Shown here: piece by piece, positions 55,630-64,000 of the stretch
Position numbering within the stretch: position 1 is the stretch's first letter
Layout of the letters: the number at the start of each line of letters is the position of its first letter
Source: Acholoe squamosa
Taxonomy: Eukaryota; Annelida; Polychaeta; Phyllodocida; Polynoidae
Direction of reading: 5' to 3'
DNA: 64,000 nt
Assembly: GCA_949317995.1 (NCBI GenBank)
Contig: OX439036.1
Coordinates: 103,709,891 to 103,773,890 of the forward strand
Program-made: the position numbers and the translations under genes
Notes under the pieces: model-generated
Seen by the model: only the letters and a program-made list of their open reading frames with translations
Databases searched by the model: none
Told to the model about the DNA's origin: nothing

Positions 55630-56440
55630 ATATTAGTAATTGCTCACTATTTGTCAGCAATTAGTCAATACATGGTAGTAGTTACTTACATTTTATCAGC
55701 ATTTAGTCAATATATGTTAGTAATTGCTCACTATTTTATCAGCATTTAGTCAATATATGTTAGTAATTGCTCACTATTTGTCAGCAATTATTCAATATGT
55801 TTTAGTAATTAATCACTATTTGTTAGCAATTAGTCGAAATATGTCAGTATTTACTCACAATTTGTCAGCAATTAGTCAATATATGTCAGTACTTAGTCAC
55901 TATATATGGGCAATTATCAATACATGTCAGTATTTACTCACAATCTGTCAGCAATTAGTCAATATATAACAGCGGGCTTCCCTAGCCCACTTAAAAGGGT
56001 CTATTTCTCCTCTTTCCTATCCCCTCGGATGTGTGTGGTGCACATATGCGTGGGCACTGACACATTCCTCTGTGAAATTATGTAATGTAGTTCTCGCCAT
56101 GAATATGACCTTAGCTGTCGAAATGGCGTTAAACATCTATTACTCACTCACTCACTCACTCAATATATAACAGAGAAATAGCCATTGATTCAATTGTGCA
56201 TCCTGCTTTGACTGGTATTTGTCAAAATATGTCAGTATCTATGGACTATTTGTCAGCAATTAGTTAATATATGTTAGTAATTATTCACTATTTGTCAGCA
56301 ATTAGTCAATACATGGTAGTAGTTACTTATATTTTATCAGCATTTAGTCAATATATGTTAGTTATTGCTCACTATTTGTCAGCAATTAGTCTATATGTCA
56401 GTAATTGCTTAATATTTGTCAGCAATTATTCAATATGTCA
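55630..56440 (+). repeat. ATTAG-type minisatellite, second locus
   Basis: The same unit as at 1090-1760, including the rare variant GTCAATACATGGTAGTAGTT. It is interrupted by SINE-B copy 3 at 55973-56160. Confidence 0.75.
55973..56160 (+). mobile_element. SINE-B copy 3 with 13-bp target-site duplication
   Basis: A 188-bp element flanked by CAATATATAACAG at 55960-55972 and 56161-56173. It starts CGGGCTTCCCTAGCCC and ends GGCGTTAAACATC...(CACT)n. It sits in the same kind of minisatellite as copy 1. Confidence 0.8.
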
Positions 56441-56442
56441 TA

Positions 56443-57425
56443 GTAGTAATTGTGCATGATCAAGTTGTCATATGAGAAATATCATATGACTAGTGGTTTA
56501 TAGAGAGTAAGAATATCAAGCTCTTATTAGTGTTATTCCAGTTCTCACTGGTTTATTCAGCTTAGGCAGAACATGTTATGTATCAGCAATACAAATATGC
56601 AGGTAATTTCCACACATAGTAATTATACAGTTGGTTATAAGGTATAAAGTAATGTTCCACTCCACCTGTGTAATAATGATAATAATAATACACTGTCCAG
56701 TATGGTCCTAGGTGGGTTCCCACAACCTAGCTCCTGACCTGCTGCTTAGAGGGATAATATAAATGTGTAACTTTACCCTCTGGTAGGTGACTGGTAGAAG
56801 ATAGCCTCTGGCCACCAGTGGGGTGTAGTCCTATGCCTGTCTGGCATAGTCTAACCCAACAGAGTGCAGAGCTATAGCAGGTAGCAGGAGAGCTGGACTG
56901 GAGATGTTACTGCAGTGGTGATTCTGAGGATTTTGATTTCAAGAGGTGCCCACCAGAGGTATAAGTACCCAACCCCTGGCTTGGCCCTCCAGACTGACTG
57001 GAGCCAGTAGCATCTGCCCCAGTCTTTGGTTGTTAGTGGGGAGTCATTCAGATCTCAGTGGGCGCACAAAGGACCCCTATAAATGCTGCCGCGTCCCCCA
57101 TTGTCTCGGTTGGTTTGGCATGTTCAGACCCTCATAACTCTGCTGTTTATGTGTCTAGAGCCTCCATATTGCGCATGCGCAGAGTTGAATATGTCAGGTT
57201 TCCACTCCCCGCTTTCTGGGCGCGTAACTAGCGCCCGTTTGTATGTGGTATATTCGGAGGTCAAAACAGTCTCGGTTGCATAACTTCCTTAATAATGAGA
57301 GTTGGACCTTGATCTTGGGCTCATTTTGAACGTCTTATTATGGCAGTTACATAACTGCTTTCATATTTGACCTGGGTTGCCCTGGAGCGGCGCTAGGGCG
57401 ACCGGAAGTTCATGGCGTTGTCACT
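56443..57425. repeat. 1-kb interspersed repeat, copy c (diverged)
   Basis: Homologous to copies a and b from GTAATTGTGCATGATCAAG to the GGCGTTGTCACTTATGTAAG region, with many substitutions and a short (AAT)n in place of (GAT)n. It abuts the ATTAG-type minisatellite on its left and a perfect hairpin on its right. Confidence 0.75.
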
Positions 57426-57441
57426 TATGTAAGTAGTATAT

Positions 57442-57494
57442 ATATAGGTCTTCTTTGGATATTTCTAAAAAAAATATCCAAAGAAGACCTATAT
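57442..57494. repeat. 23-bp perfect hairpin, 7-base loop
   Basis: ATATAGGTCTTCTTTGGATA plus TTT at 57442-57464, and its exact reverse complement at 57472-57494. It lies at the end of the 1-kb repeat copy c. Pieces of the same word follow to about 57535. Confidence 0.8.
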
Positions 57495-57655
57495 TTTTTG
57501 AATATCCAGAAAATACCTATTATTTTGGATATTAGGATTATTTTTGGAAATAGTAATCATATCATAAATTTTAAATACAAAAGAGAGGTCAAGTGGTTCT
57601 CATGTCACACGGTTCTTAGCTGAGCTTTCGGTACAGAGGAATGAACTAAGTGCAC

Positions 57656-57764
57656 CAAGGATTGAAGGAGGATTGAAGGATTGAAGGAGGATTGAAGGAT
57701 TGAAGGAGGATTGAAGGAGGATTGAAGGATTGAAGGAGGATTGAAGGAGGATTGAAGGATTATG
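57656..57764. repeat. GGATTGAAGGA microsatellite-like repeat
   Basis: About eight units alternating GGATTGAAGGA and GGATTGAAGGATTGAAGGA. Confidence 0.85.
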
Positions 57765-57866
57765 GAACACGTTCAATTCCAGATCAGTGCTCTAAGGAAC
57801 GGTGAGCGTTACTGAAACAGGAGGACCATTATGTATGGTTGCTTCTACCAACTGATGGGAGCAGAC

Positions 57867-57968
57867 ACGCTTCAACCAACAGTGGGAGCATCACCCGTTC
57901 ATGCTTCAACCAACAATGGGAGCATCACCCGTTCATGCTTCAACCAACAATGGGAGCATCACCCGTTC
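57867..57968. repeat. 34-bp minisatellite, three units
   Basis: Three units of CTTCAACCAACA(A/G)TGGGAG plus CATCACCCGTT. They give rise to a 98-codon open frame that otherwise looks non-coding. Confidence 0.75.
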
Positions 57969-58187
57969 TTAGTCGACAAGGTCGGAAGAACAGTCGAGAT
58001 ATTTTACGCACTGAAGCTAGCACCTGGAGCTACAGACAAGGAGGTTCGTGACATGAGGGCCGGACCTCTCCAATTAACCCCAGACATTGCGTTCCTTATA
58101 TACTCCACCTCAGCAGTGAAATCATAAATGTGGTGTTACACCTTTAAGTCTATGAACAAATAGACATTCAGTTTAAGAGGATATAGA

Positions 58188-58675
58188 TTTTTTTCATCAG
58201 TTTGAGTGATTTAGGGACAGAGTTTTTTCTCCTCTATTTTTTGATATGTTTCATTGATATCAGCAAAGAACATTTGCTGAGTTATTAGAGGAATTTACAG
58301 CGGTAGTTTAAATTGAAACGATAGATTTTTATTCAAAACGCGGATTTTTTGTCCCCCTCTACCGAGAATAATATGAACTATTTCTAGCATGATGTAGGTT
58401 ATGTGGAACTAAATTATTACATGTATAATGCTCTTTTCTTTATAATTTCTTGATCAGTTTGAATGAATTATGTATAGAGCTCTTTCTTTTCATTGTTTGA
58501 TATATTTTATTGATATCAATAAAGAATATTTGCTCATAGTTTACAACTGAGACGTTAGATTTCATCGTATTTAGAACGCAGAACACATTCTCGGGTTTCC
58601 CTCTACCGAGAATAATATGAACTATCTTTGTCCTGTTCTAGGTTATGTGGAACTAAATAATTTATGTACATAGCT
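58188..58675. repeat. two diverged copies of a 250-bp block
   Basis: TCTACCGAGAATAATATGAA, GGTTATGTGGAACTAAAT and TTTGATATNTTTNATTGATA each occur twice, about 250 bp apart, directly before the 121-bp satellite. Confidence 0.65.
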
Positions 58676-60530
58676 TTTCCCATCTTTTTGACACTAATCT
58701 GCGTGTCACATGACGAATTTAGGATAAGATCATGTCTCATGTCATTTTTCTCCATGTCCTTGACACTAGGTTCCATGTCACATGTTGTTAAATTACTATT
58801 ATCCCATGTCTTTGACACTGATCTGCGTGTCACACGGCGAATTTAGGATATGATCATGTCTCTATGTCCTTTTTCTCCATGTCCTTGACACTAGGTTCCA
58901 TGTCACATGTCAAATTACTATTATCCCATGTCTTTGTCACTGATCTGAGTGTCACACGGAGAATTTAGGATATGATCATGTCTCATGTCATTTTTCTCCA
59001 TGTCCTTGACACTAGGTTCCATGTCACATGTCAAATTACTATTATCCCATGTCTTTGACACTGATCTGAGTGTCACACGGCGAATTTAGGATATGATCAT
59101 GTCTCATGTCATTTTTCTCCATGTCCTTGACACTAGGTTCCATGTCACATGTCAAATTACTATTATCCCATGTCTTTGTCACTGATCTGAGTGTCAGTTA
59201 GCGAATTTAGGATATGATCATGTCTCATGTCATTTTTCTCCATGACCTTGACACTAGGTTCCATGTCACTTGTCAAATTACTATTATCCCATGTCTTTGT
59301 CACTGATCTGAGTGTCACATGGCGAATTTAGGATATGATCATGTTTTATGTCACTAGGATCCATGTCACATGTCAAATTACTATTATCCCATGTCTTTGA
59401 CACTGATCTGAGTGTCACATGACGAATTTAGGATATGATCATGTCTCATGTCATTTTTCTCCATGACCTTGACACTAGGTTCCATGTCACATGTCAAATT
59501 ACTATTATCCCATGTCTTTGTCACTGATCTGAGTGTCACACGGCGAATTTAGGATATGATCATGTCTCATGTCATTTTTCTCCATGTCCTTGACACTAGG
59601 TTCCATGTCACATGTCAAATTACTATTATCCCATGTCTTTGACACTGATCTGAGTGTCAGTTAGCGAATTTAGGATATGATCATGTCTCATGTCATTTTT
59701 CTCCATGACCTTGACACTAGGTTCCATGTCACTTGTCAAATTACTATTATCCCATGTCTTTGTCACTGATCTGAGTGTCACATGGCGAATTTAGGATATG
59801 ATCATGTTTTATGTCACTAGGATCCATGTCACATGTCAAATTACTATTATCCCATGTCTTTGACACTGATCTGAGTGTCACATGACGAATTTAGGATATG
59901 ATCATGTCTCATGTCATTTTTCTCCATGACCTTGACACTAGGTTCCATGTCACATGTCAAATTACTATTATCCCATGTCTTTGTCACTGATCTGAGTGTC
60001 ACATGGAGAATTTAGGATATGATCATGTTTTATGTCACTAGGATCCATGTCACATGTCAAATTACTGTTATCCCATGTCTTTGACACTGATCTGAGTGTC
60101 ACATGACGAATTTAGGATATGATCATGTCTCATGTCATTTTTCTCCATGACCTTGACACTAGGTTCCATGTCACATGTCAAATTACTATTATCCCATGTC
60201 TTTGTCACTGATCTGAGTGTCACATGGCGAATTTAGGATATGATCATGTCTCATGTGATTTTTCTCCATGTCCTTGACACTAGGTTCCATGTCACATGTC
60301 AAATTACTATTATCCCATGTCTTTGTCACTGATCTGAGTGTCACATGGCGAATTTAGGATATGATCATGTCTCATGTTATTTTTCTCCATGTCCTTGACA
60401 CTAGGTTCCATGTCACATGTCAAATTACTATTATCCCATGTCTTTGTCACTGATCTGAGTGTCACATGGCGAATTTAGGATATGATCATGTCTCATGTCA
60501 TTTTTCCATGTCCTTGTCATCAGGTTGTAT
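58676..60530. repeat. 121-bp satellite with layered higher-order structure
   Basis: Units read GATATGATCATGTCTCATGT, CCATGTCCTTGACACTAGG, CATGTCACATGTCAAATTAC, then CACTGATCTGAGTGTCA. Spacing is 121 bp, with some 100-bp units that lack the ATTTTTCTCC part. The four-unit series 121+121+100+121 (463 bp) starting at 59082 repeats at 59545, and then a 221-bp pair (100+121) repeats at 59787 and 60008. Relatives lie at 17795-18000, 42180-42415 and 62727-63070. Confidence 0.9.
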
Positions 60531-60534
60531 GTTG

Positions 60535-62725
60535 TTAAATTACTGTAGTAAATTTTGTTATAACAAAGTGTGTAATTTTAGTTATAAAAGAATTTCGTTT
60601 TAACCAAATTATACAATATGAGAGCATTAGGGATCAATTACACACACCCCCCACCTTCCTTACCCTGAGTTTCGTTATGCTGTAAACTCTCAAATAGTAT
60701 ATAGTCCTGCCACCTGTTGATATAGTAGAGTATTATATACGGCGCTGATGAATATCATTTTATTGATAAATCGAGACTGTTTGATGACGTTTAATGAAGT
60801 ATTATGTAGACCTCTCAGGATTTTTTGGGATTATACCAGTAAGTTGGATTGAAGAAGTATAATGCAGATCTCAGGAGAATGTTTTTGGATTAAATATTGG
60901 TCTGGAGAGACCAGACCTTCAAAAATTCCAAATAGAAGATCTACGAACTCTTAAGCTAATGTTAGCCTAGACTTGAGTTATATTAGTATGATACATGCAT
61001 GAATTTATTTCTATATGTTCATGTACGAGTGTTATGATTATGGGTGTGCTACATTGATAAATGTTTTGAGAGATGACGTGTTATAAATAAATATTACCTA
61101 ATGTTTTATTGGTATAGGCTATAGTTTATTGTATAAAAGATTTATATTGTATCGATATATTTCTTTATATAACATCATATTTTTATAGGACAGTGGTGTT
61201 CTAATACGTAGCTTTATGTAAAAAGAGAATAGTGCTGCCACCTGTTGATTTAGTATCGTATTACGTGGTTATTAACTCTTAATGAAGTAAAATGTTGACC
61301 TCATAGGATTTTTTTTGATCATATTATAACATCTCACGTATAGTTGAGTTTTGAGATGCGTCTTATACGTAAGGTATTATGGTAGACTAGCTGAGCTGGT
61401 GTTTATTCTCTGTTATAGGAAAAATCTTTTCTTAGGACAAAGCAATATATTTTTCTTCACCCTTTAAATACTGTAAATGGATTATTGTATTTCTTGCTGT
61501 AGATTATGATATTACATTGATAAAGTCTTATTTATTTTTTATTTCACTTTTTTATTTATTTTTTAAGAGAGAATATTATCATAGTATTTTTTTATGTACT
61601 GCGTATCATAATTGAAAATAAAACATTTCGTATGAATATTGAGTATGATGCACTCTTATGTTGGTTACAGACGTGTTTGTCTCCTATGTGGTAGGAAATC
61701 CTTTAAGGTTCGCTTATGTTTTGTACTTGTTGAATGTTACGATACTATCATAATTAATAAAGTGCTAGAGAGAAATTTTAATGAAATTTTATCGAAGTTT
61801 TTAATTAAACATTTTATGACAGATGGTATGTCAGCTTTTTATTTCTATTTTTGCTATTTATTTTTATTTTCCACTGTTTTCTTATGAATTGCGCATTAAA
61901 CACAGTTTTATATTGCTAGTCTTAAAGGGTGAAGACTGGAAGCTTTCCCACCCTTAACCACTTTAGGTCTTATCCTATATATATTAAGATAAATGTTATT
62001 ATTGTAATCATTATCTCAAGATAATTTTCTTAATTCATATATTTTTTATAAGTTTTTTAAAGTTGACGATGCTTGAAGTTAAAAAAAAGTGATTTTTGAA
62101 CAGAAAAAAAAATTATGAGTCTTGTATTTAGAAGATTAAAGATGGATTTTTCACTATATTACTTCTTATAGAGCTAAAGACCCAGGGTCAAAATGTCACA
62201 ACTTTCCCAGAGAATACTGCGTTCAGATAATGTCTTGAGCAAAACAAGGATATTAATCATGTCTTCCAGATAACGTTCTGAACAAAACAAGGACATAAAT
62301 TATGCATCAGTACATACGTACTTAGTTCTTTAGTTTGATTATTCCAATAATTAAAAGATTTTCAATAATAGAGTAATTGTTTATTGTTTTCTCATACAGA
62401 TTTCAATAGAATAGCGTATTGCATAATGAATAGTGTTCTTTTAAAAGCCACACGGAAGGCTAGTATATACCTTATAGCCAAGATACATATGTCAGGTTAT
62501 ATAACCGTACATGATGAAATATATGAATTTTGGTTAAGTGATTCATAATTATTAACAAGCGTAGCTATAAAATATGAATGTTTTCTTGGATAAACAGAAT
62601 TACTACCTTAATCTCCAATGTATAAAAGTCAGCGCGTATATAAGAAGCATTTATAATTTTAATGCTGTTTTTTCAGTAAATATACCCTTCAACTTGAGGA
62701 AATATTATAAGACGCAGTGGTCTTT
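60535..62725. other. AT-rich repeat debris
   Basis: A block containing GTCCTGCCACCTGTTGATAT and TTTAATGAAGTATTATGTAG at 60700-60840 is repeated in diverged form at 61225-61330. MITE-A-like ends occur near 61380 and 62612. No gene was recognised. Confidence 0.4.
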
Positions 62726-62761
62726 AACATTTATCTGAGTGTCATATGACGAACTTAGGAT

Positions 62762-62934
62762 TAGGGATGTAAGTCAGGCATGGGCAAAAATCAGGAAGCC
62801 ATACATTTACTTGATATAAAAGCCATCTATTTTTCCAAAAGTCTCTCTTTACCACTTGTATAAGGAAAGTAGATGGCATTCAAAATTTTCAGAAATCAGG
62901 AAATCCTGATAAATCCTGAAGACTTACATCCCTG
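62762..62934 (+). mobile_element. MITE-G copy 3, inserted in a satellite unit
   Basis: A 173-bp element flanked by TAGGAT at 62756-62761 and 62935-62940. It splits a unit related to the 121-bp satellite at the block GAATTTAGGATATGATC, so the empty site can be read from intact units. Confidence 0.75.
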
Positions 62935-63217
62935 TAGGATAAGATCATGTCTCATGTTATTTTTCCATGTTATATGTCGTTAAATTACTATTATTTCATG
63001 TCTTTGACACTAATCTAAGTGTCATATGACGAATTTAGGATATTATCATGTCTTATGTCATTTTTCCATCTCACATACAGATCTCAGGAGAATGTTTTTG
63101 GATTAAAGTGAGTATATAAGAAGCACCTATAATCTTTATGCTGTTTTTTCAGTAAATATACCCTTCAACTTGAGGAAACATAAGACGCAGTAGGGAATGT
63201 CTTTAATATGCAAGACA

Positions 63218-63785
63218 TTATGGTATGTTTGAACGTAGAGGTATTAACTCAAAAATTTCTCTGCTTGTGCTAGCTTGGCCTGAAGTTGGTCTATATATAG
63301 GAGATCTGTTTCTTTTTTTTCGAGCCTTTAATATTATGACAATGCTTGTTATCATAAGTAAAGGAATGATTACACCAAATGATACAGACACAATAAAAGA
63401 TGAAGATGCCGTTGAAGAGTTAACAGAATCGTTTGGAAGAGACTCTCTTGTGCTATTCATCAAGGAGGGGCTTGAAGTTGACATTTTCTGATCTGTTACT
63501 GTATGTGAGAGGGAAGAGCTGCTCCTTAAGGCGTGGCTTAAAGTCGTCAGTTTGTGCTCTCTTGGTACAGCTGAAAGGGGAGAGCTGCTCTTCAAGGCGG
63601 GGCTTAAGGTTGACAGCTCCTCATGGTTTGGTATATAAGAAGCAGGAGTGTTGGGCTGATCTTCCAGATGAAATCCTTCTCCAGACAGTGAAGACGTTGT
63701 CATAGTATCCTCATATTGATAGTCTCTTTCTTGAGGAGCAGTTGTGGTTTGCTGTTCAGACGTCTTAATCAAGGTAAGTTTTTCT
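63218..63785 (-). CDS. last exon of a type I membrane protein with Ser/Thr-rich stalk (partial)
   Basis: On the minus strand an acceptor (CTTTCTTTTCAG, AG at 63786-63787) precedes an open exon that begins in a split codon, reads EKLTLIKTSEQQ, and runs to a stop at 63218. There is no ATG near its start, so it continues a gene whose other exons lie beyond the right edge. It encodes a Ser/Thr/Pro-rich stalk with possible N-glycosylation sites (NST, NDS, NSS). The stalk contains three consecutive 22-residue imperfect repeats typified by LSTLSPALKSSSPLS and LTTLSHALRSSSSLS. One membrane helix follows (SFGVIIPLLMITSIVIIL), then a stop-transfer ARKKRNR and a cytoplasmic tail of about 30 residues with IYRP and FELIPL. 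The ectodomain type is unknown; mucin-like stalks of this kind occur in many receptors and adhesion proteins. Confidence 0.72.
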
Positions 63786-64000
63786 CTGAAAAGAAAGGTT
63801 ATATTATATTAATGTATGTTAGGTAATTTTTGTTAAGATATTTCTGAAAATATAAGGTTATTATGTCTTTTCAAAAACTAGAACAGAGTTAAAGAAAATA
63901 TAACAACGTTTATATGGTTTTGGATTCAGGATTTCTTAAGACATTTTTAAGGTTATAAAGTCTCTTCAGTGACTTAAAAAGATATATAGAAAATATTTTG

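Noticed and set aside
57831-58127. 98-codon open frame over the 34-bp minisatellite
   Set aside because: The frame is produced by three repeat units; the rest has no recognisable feature.
58676-60530. Hammerhead ribozyme in the satellite
   Set aside because: CTGATCTGAG is only loosely like the CTGATGAG core, and no matching GAAA core or stem pairing was found by eye.
61639-61887. 82-codon AT-rich open frame
   Set aside because: The composition follows the surrounding AT-rich DNA and no motif is visible.

Overview
The window looks like nuclear DNA from a marine invertebrate animal. It has spliced, widely spaced, AT-rich gene fragments, expanded BTB-Kelch genes, class B/adhesion-type receptor sequence, and a very heavy load of SINEs, MITEs, LINE remains and minisatellites. 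SINE tails made of (AAAC)n or (CACT)n and the many tandem repeats fit a lophotrochozoan or an invertebrate deuterostome. The phylum cannot be fixed from this sequence alone. No rRNA, CRISPR array, bacterial-style operon or retroviral gene was recognised.

Host genes. Three paralogous BTB-BACK-Kelch genes lie at 5946-7631 (-), 21893-23605 (-) and 44483-46252 (+). Each has its whole coding region in one exon and a clear splice acceptor 34-44 bases before the ATG, so each appears to have a 5' UTR intron. All three keep the phi-x-E signature of Cullin-3-binding BTB domains, so they are probably substrate adaptors of Cul3 ubiquitin ligases. A terminal exon of a class B/adhesion-like seven-helix receptor lies at 51703-52165 (+). 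The last exon of a type I membrane protein with a Ser/Thr-rich stalk lies at 63218-63785 (-), and the rest of that gene is beyond the right edge.

Layout. 1-5 kb holds an inverted minisatellite around a (TA)n run and a 2.3-kb, 38-bp minisatellite. 5.9-7.7 kb is Kelch gene 1. 8.5-13.3 kb is a SINE copy and a decayed LINE that has been hit by a SINE and a MITE. 13.5-21 kb is old tandem repeats and MITEs, several of them nested. 21.9-23.6 kb is Kelch gene 2. 25-29.7 kb is MITEs, foldback sequences and a SINE with target-site duplications. 30.3-35.2 kb carries a broken hAT-like transposase fragment and a very recent 2.3-kb tandem duplication. 36-43 kb is a LINE tail, satellites and MITEs. 43.2-44.3 kb holds about twenty spaced 15-bp palindromes just upstream of Kelch gene 3. 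46-58 kb contains the receptor exon among repeats. 58.7-60.5 kb is a 121-bp satellite with layered higher-order structure. 60.5-64 kb is AT-rich repeat debris and the membrane-protein exon.

The most notable feature is the palindrome cluster at 43217-44331. Its consensus ATGCCCTNAGGGCAT matches the known binding preference of AP-2 transcription factors and lies directly before a BTB-Kelch gene. This suggests a homotypic enhancer or promoter, which is an inference from sequence only.
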